Counted from the stretch's first letter, positions 36,141 to 44,968 are shown. The stretch is DNA of 64,000 nucleotides from Bradyrhizobium sp. JYMT SZCCT0428 (GCF_018131075.1 NZ_JAFCLS010000018.1:62001-126000), one strand, 5' to 3'. Translations and numbers: made by a program. The notes: generated by a model from the letters alone, not told the origin.

Positions 36141-37448
36141 CTACTCCTCCTCTTCCTCCTCATCCTTTTCCGGCCCCCGATACGCAATCCCCCTGATCAC
36201 GGCCGCATTGCCGAACTTCTTCCTCAGATCATCCATGGCGCGTTCGGCGTGGGCCGAGCGGCGATCCAGCATGTCGGTGTCGTCGGCCTGCGAGCCTGCG
36301 CGCAGCGCGCTGACGCCGGTGCCCATCAGGCGAAAGGCGGTGCCGTCGATCTCCTTCGCCAGCAATTCACGGGACACCGCAAAGATCTTTGCCGCCAGTT
36401 GCGTCGGCGCCTGGATCGATTGCGAGCGGGTGCGCTGCCTGAAATCGGCGGTCTTCAATTTCAGCGTGATGGTCAATCCGGAAAGGTTGCTGCTTTTGAG
36501 GCGCGACGACACCTTCTCCGACAGCCGCCACAGCGTTCGCTCCAGCGTCGCGAAATCGCGGATGTCATTATCGAAGGTGGTCTCGTTCGAAATGGTCTTG
36601 GCGCCGCGATCGGGCACCACCAGGCGGTCGTCGATGCCGCGCGCCAGCCGCCACAGCCTGCGGCCTTCGCCGGCGAACTGCTTCATCAGATCGACCTCGT
36701 CGGCGCGCTGCAGATCCGCGATGGTGCGAAAACCGCGCTGCAGCAGCTTTTCCTGGGTCGCGGGGCCGACGCCGTAGATGAAGCCGACCGGCCTGTCGGC
36801 GAGCATCTCGCGGGCTTCGGCCTGGTCGAGGGCGGCAAAGCCGCGCGGCTTGTCGAGATCGGAGGCGATCTTGGCGAGGAACTTGTTGCAGGACAGGCCG
36901 ACGGAGACCGTGATGCCGATGTCGCGCTCGACGTCACGGGCGAAGCGCGCCAGCACTTTTGCGGGAATCATGCCGTGGACGCGCTGGGTGCCGGACAGGT
37001 CGAGAAACGCCTCGTCGATCGACAGCGGCTCGACCAGCGGCGTCAGCGTCTGCATGGCGTGGCGCACCTCGCGGCCGACCCGGACATATTTGGCCATGTC
37101 CGGCCGAATCACGATCGCCGCGGGACAGAGCGCCAGCGCCTTGAACATCGGCATCGCCGAGCGGACGCCGAACGTCCGCGAAATGTAGCAGGCAGCCGAC
37201 ACCACGCCGCGCTTGCCGCCGCCGATGATGACCGGCTTGTCGGCGATCTCTGGATTGTCGCGCTTCTCTACGGTGGCATAGAAGGCGTCGCAATCAATGT
37301 GCGCCATCGCGAGCGACGGCAACGCATGGTGGCGAATCAGGCGGGGGGAGCCGCACTCGCCGCACCGCCTGGCCTTGATGTCGAGGTCGCCGAGGCAATC
37401 CCGGCAAAAACAGCGCGGACCGTCGCCTGCCTGCGCGAGCGCGCTCAC
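36141..37448 (-). CDS. dinB: DNA polymerase IV with N-terminal zinc ribbon
   Basis: A 435-aa Y-family translesion polymerase. An N-terminal extension carries five Cys (CFCRDC ... CGEC, residues 13-32), likely a zinc ribbon. AHIDCDAFYATVE opens the palm domain. SIDEAFLD gives the catalytic acidic pair, followed by the little-finger domain. The last six residues are all Glu. Pol IV extends damaged or mismatched primers during SOS. I chose GTG 37448, which overlaps the stop of the DUF3572 gene (GTGA). No LexA box was clearly seen. Confidence 0.93.
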   Translation of the reverse strand: MSALAQAGDGPRCFCRDCLGDLDIKARRCGECGSPRLIRHHALPSLAMAHIDCDAFYATVEKRDNPEIADKPVIIGGGKRGVVSAACYISRTFGVRSAMPMFKALALCPAAIVIRPDMAKYVRVGREVRHAMQTLTPLVEPLSIDEAFLDLSGTQRVHGMIPAKVLARFARDVERDIGITVSVGLSCNKFLAKIASDLDKPRGFAALDQAEAREMLADRPVGFIYGVGPATQEKLLQRGFRTIADLQRADEVDLMKQFAGEGRRLWRLARGIDDRLVVPDRGAKTISNETTFDNDIRDFATLERTLWRLSEKVSSRLKSSNLSGLTITLKLKTADFRQRTRSQSIQAPTQLAAKIFAVSRELLAKEIDGTAFRLMGTGVSALRAGSQADDTDMLDRRSAHAERAMDDLRKKFGNAAVIRGIAYRGPEKDEEEEEE

Positions 37449-37744
37449 GGCACGTCGCGCTCCCAATGCGGGTCGCCGAGCACCTGACGGGCGGCGGCGA
37501 TGTTGGTCGGATGGAGCTCGGAGGCAGCCGCAAACGCCTTCACGGTTGCGTCATCGCGCATCACGAAATCCAGCACGCTGGCCAGAAATTGGGGGTCGGC
37601 GGCAGCCGTCCGGAGCGTCTCCGGGCCCAAACCGCTCTCGGCCAGAAACAGGCCCAGCCGCTCCGGATCGGACGCAATGAAGGACAGCGCCTGAACCGCA
37701 ACGATTTCAGCTACTTCCCGGGGGTTGTGAACAGGCTTTTTCAA
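37445..37744 (-). CDS. DUF3572 family protein
   Basis: A 99-aa helical protein with the DUF3572 core: VAEIVAVQALSFIASDPERLGLFLAESGLGPETLRTAAADPQFLASVLDFVM. The family is alphaproteobacterial and has no known function. Start uncertain: TTG 37744 gives the expected size, while the open frame continues to an ATG at 37855 through residues that do not resemble the family. Its TGA overlaps the GTG of dinB by four bases, so the two are cotranslated. This suggests a possible role in DNA-damage tolerance (inference only). Confidence 0.82.
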   Translation of the reverse strand: MKKPVHNPREVAEIVAVQALSFIASDPERLGLFLAESGLGPETLRTAAADPQFLASVLDFVMRDDATVKAFAAASELHPTNIAAARQVLGDPHWERDVP

Positions 37745-38010
37745 CAGACGGGTTTGCCTTTCCGTTAACTTATGGTGTCTAGTTTGACGGCCATCATGCC
37801 CGAGTCTGCGGAATGTGTTCAAGCAAGTGGAAACCGCTACGCGAAAAGATGGCACTTGTTAGTAGAAAAACAGGACTCGGATTTAACGGGTTAGAGCGAA
37901 TCTGGCGCTAGTTTGATTTCACTTTTCTACAAGCCCGGAAAGGCGGTGCGGAAGCACCCCAAGGCCGGGCCTGTTCTGGAAACCAGTTCTTGGGACGAGG
38001 GAGGGACGGG

Positions 38011-38376
38011 ATGGCCAAAACCGTCCTGATCGTGGAGGACAACGAGCTCAACATGAAGCTCTTTCGCGACCTGTTGGAAGCGCATGGCTATCAGACCTCC
38101 GGCACCAGCAATGGCTTCGAGGCGCTCGATCTCGTTCGCAAGCTGCGCCCCGATCTGATCCTGATGGATATTCAGCTGCCGCAGGTGTCGGGTCTCGAGG
38201 TGACGCGCTGGATCAAGGACGATCCGGAACTGCGCGCGATTCCGGTCGTTGCGGTGACGGCATTCGCCATGAAGGGCGACGAGGAACGCATCCGCGAAGG
38301 CGGCTGCGAAGCGTATCTGTCCAAACCAATTTCGGTCGGCAAGTTTATTGAGACAGTACGGCGTTTTATTGGGTAG
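38011..38376 (+). CDS. divK: Single-domain response regulator DivK
   Basis: A 121-aa CheY-like receiver. KTVLIVEDNELN holds the acidic pair, LILMDIQLP the phospho-Asp (about residue 53), TAFAMKG the switch Thr and YLSKPI the Lys. Matches Caulobacter DivK, which is phosphorylated by DivJ and dephosphorylated by PleC and controls CtrA activity in cell-cycle polarity. ATG 38011 has a GGGAGGGACGGG site. pleD follows 15 bp later, the same order as in Caulobacter. Confidence 0.96.
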   Translation: MAKTVLIVEDNELNMKLFRDLLEAHGYQTSGTSNGFEALDLVRKLRPDLILMDIQLPQVSGLEVTRWIKDDPELRAIPVVAVTAFAMKGDEERIREGGCEAYLSKPISVGKFIETVRRFIG

Positions 38377-38391
38377 TGGGAGTGAGTTTCG

Positions 38392-39768
38392 ATGTCTGCG
38401 CGTATCCTGGTCGTCGATGATGTTCCCGCCAACGTCAAGCTGTTGGAAGCCCGTCTGTCGGCCGAGTATTTCGATGTGCTGACCGCCACCAACGGTGCCG
38501 AGGCGCTGGATGTCTGTTCGCGCGCAGAATGCGACATCATCCTGCTCGACGTCATGATGCCTGACATGGACGGTTTTGAGGTCTGCCGCCGGCTGAAGTC
38601 CAACCCGGCCACGCATTTCATTCCAGTCGTGATCGTCACCGCGCTCGACAGCCCGGCCGACCGCGTGCGCGGCCTGGAGGCCGGCGCCGACGATTTCCTG
38701 ACCAAGCCGGTGTCCGACGTGGTGCTGATCGCGCGCGTGCGCTCGCTGACGCGGCTGAAGATGATGACCGATGAGCTGCGCATGCGCGCCATCACCTCGC
38801 TGGAAATCGGCATGGAAGCGCCCGAGCGCACCGCCGTGGCCGACAAGGGCGTCGGCGGGCGCATCCTGTTGGTCGACGACCGCCCGTCATCCTACGAGCG
38901 GCTGGCACCGCTGCTTTCCGCCGAGCACACCGTCGATGTCGAGGCCAATCCGGCCGAAGCGCTGTTTCATGCCGCCGAAGGCAATTACGATCTGCTGATC
39001 GTATCCCTCAGTCTCGAAAACTACGACGGCTTGCGGCTGTGCAGCCAGGCGCGCTCGCTGGAGCGGACCCGGCAGGTGCCGATACTGGCGATCTCCGATG
39101 CCGACAACAATGCGCGGCTGCTCCGCGGGCTCGAGATCGGCGTCAACGACTATCTGCTGCGCCCGGTCGACAAGAACGAACTTTTGGCGCGCGCGCGCAC
39201 CCAGATCCGCCGGCGCCGCTATACCGATCATCTGCGCGACAACGTGCAGAACTCGATCGAAATGGCGATCACCGACGCGCTTACTGGCCTCCATAACCGC
39301 CGCTACATGGAAAGCCATCTGGCGACGCTCGCCGAGCAGGCCTCGAGCCGCGGCAAGCCGCTGGCGCTGATGATCCTCGACATCGATTTCTTCAAGGCCA
39401 TCAACGACAATTACGGCCACGACGGCGGCGACGACGTACTGCGCGAATTCGCGGTGCGCATCCGCAAGTCGATCCGCGGCATCGATCTCGCCTGCCGCTA
39501 TGGCGGCGAGGAGTTCGTCATCGTGATGCCGGAGACCGACCTGCATGTCGCGGGCATGGTGGCGGAGCGGCTGCGCCGTTCGATCGTGAACGAGACGTTC
39601 GCTATCGCCAAGGGCACCAAGCGCATCGAGGTCACGGTCTCGATCGGCCTGTCCACGCTGGAGCGCAAGGGCGAGCCGGTCGCCGACGTGCTCAAGCGCG
39701 CCGACACGGCGCTGTATCGCGCCAAGCACGATGGACGAAACAGAGTCGTGGTTTCGGCGGCGGCGTAA
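38392..39768 (+). CDS. pleD: Response regulator / diguanylate cyclase PleD
   Basis: A 458-aa REC-REC-GGDEF protein. REC1 has the acceptor Asp (IILLDVMMPD, about residue 53). In REC2 this position is Ser (LIVSLSLENYDG), so it is an adaptor domain. The cyclase domain has GGEEF with the inhibitory RxxD I-site just before it (RGIDLACRYGGEEF). It makes c-di-GMP after phosphorylation-driven dimerisation, steering pole development and motility-to-attachment change. Partner of divK, 15 bp upstream. The PilZ protein at 25825 could be a receptor in the same network. Confidence 0.96.
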   Translation: MSARILVVDDVPANVKLLEARLSAEYFDVLTATNGAEALDVCSRAECDIILLDVMMPDMDGFEVCRRLKSNPATHFIPVVIVTALDSPADRVRGLEAGADDFLTKPVSDVVLIARVRSLTRLKMMTDELRMRAITSLEIGMEAPERTAVADKGVGGRILLVDDRPSSYERLAPLLSAEHTVDVEANPAEALFHAAEGNYDLLIVSLSLENYDGLRLCSQARSLERTRQVPILAISDADNNARLLRGLEIGVNDYLLRPVDKNELLARARTQIRRRRYTDHLRDNVQNSIEMAITDALTGLHNRRYMESHLATLAEQASSRGKPLALMILDIDFFKAINDNYGHDGGDDVLREFAVRIRKSIRGIDLACRYGGEEFVIVMPETDLHVAGMVAERLRRSIVNETFAIAKGTKRIEVTVSIGLSTLERKGEPVADVLKRADTALYRAKHDGRNRVVVSAAA

Positions 39769-39770
39769 GT

Positions 39771-39887
39771 GTCGTCCCTGCGAACGCAGGGACCCATACC
39801 GCGTGATCTCTCGTTAGAGCAGGGTGGCGGACACCTTTCCCAAAAAATCCGCCGGTGGCTATGGGTCCCTGCGTTCGCAGGGACGAC
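39771..39887. repeat. Palindromic repeat, family C (CGTCCCTGCGAACGCAGGGAC type), copy 1
   Basis: Perfect outer arms: GTCGTCCCTGCGAACGCAGG and on is mirrored at the right end (GGGTCCCTGCGTTCGCAGGG and on to GACGAC). Both arms run about 28 bp, with a 60-bp centre. Lies between pleD and the serine hydrolase gene. Confidence 0.9.
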
Positions 39888-39912
39888 GATTGGTTGTCTT
39901 AGGCGATAGGCT

Positions 39913-41118
39913 CTACCGCCCGCGCTTCACCGCGTCATACGCCATTCGCTTGAACTCGAACGAGAACGGATGGACGAACGCCATCTGCCGCTGTGCCATC
40001 ATCACGCCGGCCATGTTATGGCGCGGTGAAATCCACCATTGCGTGCCGGCGACGCCGCCCCAATAGAGCTCGCCCGAAGCATCGGGGTGGTCGAACGGCG
40101 TCGGATTGACGATCAGGCCGCCGGCCAGCGTATGTGCCTTGCCGACCTGTTCGCCCATCAGCGCAAAGCGGATCCATTGGCCGTCGGGCAGCTGGTTGGT
40201 CATCATCTGTGCAATCGTTTCCGGCTTGAGCAGCGTTCGGCCGCCAGGCAGCAGGCTTCGGATCAACGCGACCATGTCGGGCATCGTAGAGACCAGGCCG
40301 CCGCCGCCATTGAGCCTCGCAATGGGACGCAGGTAGGCGCCGGGGAAGGGCGCATTATCGGTTCGCGTCAGGCCCGGCTTCATCGGCTCCATCATGTCGG
40401 CGCCGGCGTAGTACGCGACCAGCCGCCCCTGATCCTTTTCCGGCACGACGAAACCGGTGTCGACCATGCCCAGTGGATCAAGAATCCGCGCCTGGATGAA
40501 CTTGTCGAAGCTCTGGCCGCTGATGACTTCCACCAGCCGCGCCACCACGTCGATCGCAAGCGAGTATTCCCAGGACGTCCCCGGCTGATAGATCAGCGGC
40601 AGGTCCGCCAGCACATCGACCATCTGGGCCAGCGTCGTCATCGGGTTGTGGACGCCGCGCTCGTTGAGCGCCTTGAAGATCGTGGTGCCGGGATCGAAAA
40701 ACCCGTAGCTCAGACCGGAGCTGTGGCTCAGGAGTTGCCGGATGGTGATCGAACTCTTCGCCGGCTCGGTGTCATCGAGCGAAGTTGCGCCAGAGCGTAA
40801 CACCTTTCGATTTCCAAGCTGCGGAATATACTTCTCGATCGGGTCATCGAGCCGGAATTTGCCTTCCTCGAACAGCAGCAATGCAGCGCAGGAAGTGATC
40901 AGCTTGGTGTTGGAAAAAATCCGAAAGATATGGTCTGGGCGTAGCGGCGTCTGCGCTTCCTTGTCGGCCCAGCCGACGCAATTGACATCAACCAGATCGC
41001 GGCCGACCATGACAGCCCAGGAGATGCCGGACAGCAGATTGTTGTCGATATAGCGCTGCATGGCAGCGTGGGCCGGTTTGAAGTCGTAACCCTTCGCGGT
41101 CACCGTCAAGTCTTCCAT
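39913..41118 (-). CDS. Serine hydrolase, beta-lactamase class C fold
   Basis: A 401-aa protein of the S12/EstB type. The catalytic S-x-x-K is SNTK (in FRIFSNTKLITS, about residue 72), the Tyr motif is WEYSLAIDVVARLVE (Y-S-L), and the C-terminal HxG-like strand is weak (GGVAGTQWW). No signal peptide, so it is probably an intracellular esterase rather than a beta-lactamase. ATG 41118 starts the conserved protein; the frame to 41310 runs into a repeat. Flanked by two copies of repeat family C. Confidence 0.85.
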   Translation of the reverse strand: MEDLTVTAKGYDFKPAHAAMQRYIDNNLLSGISWAVMVGRDLVDVNCVGWADKEAQTPLRPDHIFRIFSNTKLITSCAALLLFEEGKFRLDDPIEKYIPQLGNRKVLRSGATSLDDTEPAKSSITIRQLLSHSSGLSYGFFDPGTTIFKALNERGVHNPMTTLAQMVDVLADLPLIYQPGTSWEYSLAIDVVARLVEVISGQSFDKFIQARILDPLGMVDTGFVVPEKDQGRLVAYYAGADMMEPMKPGLTRTDNAPFPGAYLRPIARLNGGGGLVSTMPDMVALIRSLLPGGRTLLKPETIAQMMTNQLPDGQWIRFALMGEQVGKAHTLAGGLIVNPTPFDHPDASGELYWGGVAGTQWWISPRHNMAGVMMAQRQMAFVHPFSFEFKRMAYDAVKRGR

Positions 41119-41150
41119 GGTGTTTCCTTGCTTGCGCCGTTTGGTCTGCT

Positions 41151-41289
41151 GTCGTCCCTGCGAACGCAGGGGCCCATAACCACCGGCTTTGATTGTAGCG
41201 AAGGTAGCTACCACATCGCCCCATCGAAAGGCCACGGCGTATGGGTCCCCCGATGCGCAGTTGCGCATCTGAGCGTTCGCGGGGACGAC
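41151..41289. repeat. Palindromic repeat, family C, copy 2
   Basis: Starts GTCGTCCCTGCGAACGCAGG, as the first copy, and ends with a diverged arm (GAGCGTTCGCGGGGACGAC). The centre carries GGCTTTGATTG and a TGCGCAG/TTGCGCATC hairpin. Together with 39771-39887 it brackets the serine hydrolase gene. Confidence 0.85.
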
Positions 41290-41306
41290 GATGGAGAGTG
41301 GGCATC

Positions 41307-41909
41307 TCACCGCGTTTTGGCTTGTGGCTTTTGCGCGGCCCCGCCGTCACCGACCTGCACCCCGGCATTCGCCAGCAGCACCGTTGCAGCCGCTTTTGCC
41401 GCGCGCGCCATCGCCGGATCGTTGCGCACCAGATCCTGCGCGATCGAGCCGTCGACCAGCAACGCGAGCTGCGTGGCTAGGCCTTCCGCGTCGGGCACGC
41501 CGAGCTGCACCAGCAGATCGCGAAACCAGAGACGACGGCTTTCCTTGAACGCGATTGCGATCTTGCGGACGGATTTATCCTCGCTGCCGAGTTCGGCGAC
41601 CGCGTTGACGAACGGGCAGCCGCGAAAATCCTTGGCTGCAAAGCGCCGCTCCAGCGCATCGAAGGTGCCGAGAATCTGTTCGACCGGCGGCTTCTCGGAC
41701 GGGCGCGGCTGCACGAAGCGGCGTGCCAGATAGGCCGAGATCAACGCATCCTTGGATGGGAAGTGGTTGTACAGCGTGCGCTTGCTGATGCCGATTTCGG
41801 CCGCGATCGTATCGACGCCGACAGCGCGAATCCCCTGCAGATAGAACAGCCTATCCGCGGTTTCGAGAATCCGGTCTTTCATGTCCGGTTTGGCGGGCAG
41901 GGGTGCCAT
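41307..41909 (-). CDS. TetR/AcrR family repressor
   Basis: A 200-aa regulator with a TetR-type HTH (about residues 10-57: RILETADRLFYLQGIRAVGVDTIAAEIGISKRTLYNHFPSK) and a variable ligand domain. It is divergent from an MFS transporter gene, the classic arrangement for drug or metabolite efflux control. A perfect 16-bp palindrome lies between the two (41963-41978) and is the likely operator. The ATG 41909 start is as long as the family norm. The inducer is unknown. Confidence 0.92.
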   Translation of the reverse strand: MAPLPAKPDMKDRILETADRLFYLQGIRAVGVDTIAAEIGISKRTLYNHFPSKDALISAYLARRFVQPRPSEKPPVEQILGTFDALERRFAAKDFRGCPFVNAVAELGSEDKSVRKIAIAFKESRRLWFRDLLVQLGVPDAEGLATQLALLVDGSIAQDLVRNDPAMARAAKAAATVLLANAGVQVGDGGAAQKPQAKTR

Positions 41910-41962
41910 GCGCGTGCGCGATATCCTTCAGCCTTGACAGCAGACGGCCCTTATAGCCTTGT

Positions 41963-41978
41963 TACACAGGTCTGTGTA
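41963..41978. promoter_or_regulatory. Perfect 16-bp palindrome between tetR and MFS genes
   Basis: TACACAG-GT-CTGTGTA, centred about 60 bp upstream of the TetR start and 73 bp upstream of the MFS start. Size and place fit a TetR-family operator controlling both genes. On the minus strand a TATAAG hexamer lies about 10 bp downstream of it. Confidence 0.65.
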
Positions 41979-42043
41979 CCTAAATCAGACCGCAAACGCA
42001 GGACGCGGCTTTTGCATCGCGGCCGATAGGGAGAATAAAAACA

Positions 42044-43279
42044 ATGACCCTGCTGCAAATCCTGCGTCCAACCCTCCCGATCCTGATCGGCGCCTCTGTC
42101 ATGCTGACCCTGAGCATGGGCCTGCGGCAGAGTTTTGGTATTTTTATGCAGCCGCTGACGAAGGACATCGGCATTTCGGTGTCGGATTTCACGTTGGCGC
42201 TGGCCGTGCAAAACCTCGCCTGGGGCTTCCTGCAGCCGATCGCCGGCGCCATGACGGTGCGCTACGGCTTCCGCCCGATCATGATCGTGGGCACGCTGAT
42301 GTACATCGTCGGCCTGGCCCTGATGGCGACTGCGCACGGGATGATCCCGATCCTGATCGGCGCGGGCGTGCTGATCGGCGCCTCGCTCGCCTGCACCGCT
42401 AATGCGATCGCGATGTCGGTGGCGGCGCGCGCGGTACCGGCCACCGTGCGCAGCACCGTGATGGGCATGGTCTCGGCGGCGGGATCACTCGGCGCATTGG
42501 TGTCGGCGCCGATCGGGCAGCTGTTGAATGAAGGTTTCGGCTGGCGCGTCGGCGTCGCCGGCTTTGTGATCCTGTCGCTGTTCATGCTGCCGGCGGCCTG
42601 GTACGCAGGCAGGGCCGACAAGATCCCGCTGCCGCCCAAGGCCACCGACGACATCGGCGACGCTTCGGCCGCAACCGCCGCAAAGATCGCGTTCGGCAAC
42701 GCATCATTCGCAGTGATGACCTGCGCCTATTTCGTCTGCGGCATGCAGCTCGTGTTTCTCACCACGCATCTGCCGTCCTATCTTTTGATCTGCGGCCTCG
42801 ATCCGATGTTGAGCGCGCAGACGCTCGGCATGATCGGCGGCTTCAACGTGCTGGGCAGCCTGTTCTTCGGCTGGGCCGGCCAGCGCTGGAACAAGCTGGC
42901 GCTGCTCGGCGGCATCTACATTTTCCGCTCGATCGCGCTCGCCTGGTACTTCATGCTGCCGGCAACGCCGGCGACCACGCTGTTGTTCGGCGCGATCATG
43001 GGCTTCCTCTGGATGGGCGTCGGCCCGCTGGTGGCGGGCGCCGTCGCTGAAATGTTCGGCCTGAAATGGCAGGCGATGATTCAGGGCCTCGCCTTCATGA
43101 GCCACCAGATCGGCTCGTTCCTCGGCGCTTACGGCGGAGGGCTGATCTACGACCAGCTCGGCTCCTACACCATGGCGTGGCGGATCGGTGTCGCGCTGGG
43201 CCTTGCGGGCGGAATCATACAGGTGGCGTTCGCGCTGATCAGGCCAAGCGAGCCGCCACGACAGATGCAGGCGGCTTAG
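42044..43279 (+). CDS. Major facilitator superfamily transporter
   Basis: A 411-aa inner-membrane protein with 12 predicted helices. The loop 2-3 motif is GAMTVRYGFRPIMIVG (the G-x3-D-R-x-G-R/K-R/K variant), and a second related stretch, GWAGQRWNK, lies at loop 8-9. It resembles the oxalate/formate-type or YnfM/CynX-like MFS. Probably an exporter or an organic-acid carrier, substrate unknown. Divergent from the TetR regulator that likely controls it. Confidence 0.9.
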   Translation: MTLLQILRPTLPILIGASVMLTLSMGLRQSFGIFMQPLTKDIGISVSDFTLALAVQNLAWGFLQPIAGAMTVRYGFRPIMIVGTLMYIVGLALMATAHGMIPILIGAGVLIGASLACTANAIAMSVAARAVPATVRSTVMGMVSAAGSLGALVSAPIGQLLNEGFGWRVGVAGFVILSLFMLPAAWYAGRADKIPLPPKATDDIGDASAATAAKIAFGNASFAVMTCAYFVCGMQLVFLTTHLPSYLLICGLDPMLSAQTLGMIGGFNVLGSLFFGWAGQRWNKLALLGGIYIFRSIALAWYFMLPATPATTLLFGAIMGFLWMGVGPLVAGAVAEMFGLKWQAMIQGLAFMSHQIGSFLGAYGGGLIYDQLGSYTMAWRIGVALGLAGGIIQVAFALIRPSEPPRQMQAA

Positions 43280-43297
43280 AGCACTCACAGAATCAAA

Positions 43298-43319
43298 AAC
43301 GGGGCCGCGAGGCCCCGTT
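43298..43319. terminator. Bidirectional terminator-like hairpin between MFS and rpmG
   Basis: AACGGGGCC-GCGA-GGCCCCGTT, a 9-bp stem with a tetraloop. It lies 18 bp after the MFS stop, with AAAAA on its left, giving a T-tract for the convergent rpmG transcript. On the plus strand the T-tract is short. Confidence 0.75.
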
Positions 43320-43348
43320 CGAGTCATAAAGCAGCGCTCTTCGAACGC

Positions 43349-43516
43349 TTACTTGATCTTCGATTCCTTGAACTCAACGTGCTTGCGCGCGACCGGATCG
43401 TACTTCTTCTTGACCAGCTTGTCGGTCATGGTGCGCGAGTTCTTCTTGGCGACGTAGTAGAAGCCGGTGTCCGCCGTGGAAACGAGCTTGACCTTGATGG
43501 TGACCGCTTTGGCCAT
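43349..43516 (-). CDS. rpmG: 50S ribosomal protein L33
   Basis: A 55-codon gene, too short for many ORF callers. The product reads MAKAVTIKVKLVSTADTGFY at the start and ends HVEFKESKIK, the standard bacterial L33 sequence. It lacks the Cys pairs of the zinc-binding form, so it is the C- (zinc-independent) type. It is part of the large ribosomal subunit near the E site. Stop TAA at 43349. It ends in a hairpin shared with the MFS gene. Confidence 0.95.
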   Translation of the reverse strand: MAKAVTIKVKLVSTADTGFYYVAKKNSRTMTDKLVKKKYDPVARKHVEFKESKIK

Positions 43517-43642
43517 TGTTCAGAACCCTTGATGTGTGAAAATCGGGTGCCGGCCAAATCGGCCCGCATTTGTGCGGCAACCTAGCTTCTGATCGCCCAA
43601 AGTCAAGGTTTTCAGGCCGGAAACCTGCATGAATCAGGGTAA

Positions 43643-44968
43643 TTAACCCTCAAAGAAGCGGTTTTTCGGCCTCGGCAGCCCCAAATTCTCCCGCAGGGTC
43701 CGGCCTTCATATTCCTTACGGAAAATCCCGCGTTTCTGCAGTTCCGGCACCACCTTGTCGACGAAATCGTCGAGCCCGGCGGGCAGGAACGGGAACATGA
43801 TGTTGAAACCGTCGCTGCCGCGGCTCACCAGCCATTCCTCCATCTGGTCGGCGATGGTCACGGCCGTGCCGACGAAGGAGAGCCCGCCATAGCCGCCGAC
43901 GCGCTGGGCGAGCTGACGCACGGTAAGCTTGTCGCGCGCCGCGACGTCGACCAGGCGCTGGCGGCCGCTCTTGCTGGCGTTGGTCTCGGGGATGTCAGGC
44001 AATTGGCCGTCGGGATCGAAACCGGAGGCGTCGGTGCCGAGCTGGACCGACAGCGAGGCGATGGCGCTGTCGTAATGCACCATGCTGTCGAGCTTTGCGC
44101 GCTTCTCTTTTGCCTCATCGACGCTGTCGCCGACCACGACGAATGCACCCGGCAGGATGACGAGATGCTCGGGGTTACGGCCAAATTTTTCCATCCGGCC
44201 CTTGATGTCGGCGTAGAGTTTTTGGGCATCGGCGAGAGAGCCGCCGCCGGTGAACACGGCCTCTGCGGTCTCGGCAGCGAGTTGCCGGCCGTCGTCGGAG
44301 GCGCCGGCCTGCACGATCAGCGGCCAGCCCTGCACGGGGCGGGCGATGTTGAGCGGCCCGCGCACGCTCAGATATTTTCCCTTGTGGTTGAGCACGTGCA
44401 TTTTGGCGGGATCGAAATAGAGTCCGGATTCGACGTCGCGCACAAAAGCGTCGTCGGCAAAGGAATCCCACAGGCCGGTAACGACGTCATAGAATTCGCG
44501 CGCCCGCTTGTAGCGCTCGGCGTGCTCCATGTGATCGTCGAGCCCGAAATTTAGCGCGGCGTCCGGATTGGACGTGGTGACGATATTCCACCCCGCGCGC
44601 CCATTGCTGATGTGGTCGAGCGAAGCGAAGCGCCGCGCGACGTGATAGGGCTCGTCGAACGTGGTCGATCCGGTCGCGATCAGGCCGATATGTTCGGTGG
44701 CGCCGGCCAGCGCCGACAACAGCGTGAACGGTTCGAACGAGGTCACGGTGTGGCTGCGCTTGAGCGCATTGACCGGCATGTTCAGCACGGCCAGATGGTC
44801 GGCCATGAAGAAGGCGTCGAATTTGCCGGCTTCCAGTTTCTGGATCAGTTTCTTGATATGCGGGAAATTGAAATTGGCATCGGGCCATGCGCCGGGATAG
44901 CGCCACGCGCCGGTGTGGATAGAGACCGGCCGCATGAACGCGCCGAGCTTGAGTTGCCGCTGTGCCAT
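43643..44968 (-). CDS. LLM-class flavin-dependent monooxygenase (NtaA/SnaA/DszA type)
   Basis: A 441-aa cytoplasmic FMN-dependent monooxygenase. FFMADHLAVLNMP, LLSALAGATEHIGLIATGSTTFDEPYHVARRFASLDHISNGRAGWNIVTT are typical NtaA/DszA segments, and the C-terminal GFNIMFPFLPAGLDDFVDKVVPELQKRG follows. Such enzymes use FMNH2 from a separate reductase to oxidise nitrilotriacetate, pristinamycin or sulfur heterocycles; which one here is unknown. I chose ATG 44968; the frame continues to 45274 through a repeat. Confidence 0.9.
   Translation of the reverse strand: MAQRQLKLGAFMRPVSIHTGAWRYPGAWPDANFNFPHIKKLIQKLEAGKFDAFFMADHLAVLNMPVNALKRSHTVTSFEPFTLLSALAGATEHIGLIATGSTTFDEPYHVARRFASLDHISNGRAGWNIVTTSNPDAALNFGLDDHMEHAERYKRAREFYDVVTGLWDSFADDAFVRDVESGLYFDPAKMHVLNHKGKYLSVRGPLNIARPVQGWPLIVQAGASDDGRQLAAETAEAVFTGGGSLADAQKLYADIKGRMEKFGRNPEHLVILPGAFVVVGDSVDEAKEKRAKLDSMVHYDSAIASLSVQLGTDASGFDPDGQLPDIPETNASKSGRQRLVDVAARDKLTVRQLAQRVGGYGGLSFVGTAVTIADQMEEWLVSRGSDGFNIMFPFLPAGLDDFVDKVVPELQKRGIFRKEYEGRTLRENLGLPRPKNRFFEG

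Noticed and set aside
36123..37487. 454-codon plus-strand frame opposite dinB
   Set aside because: Antisense shadow; the minus strand encodes all Y-family motifs.
37840..38010. CtrA (TTAA-N7-TTAA) box upstream of divK
   Set aside because: Only a half site (TTTAACGGGTTAG) and two GANTC sites are present; not enough to claim CtrA control.
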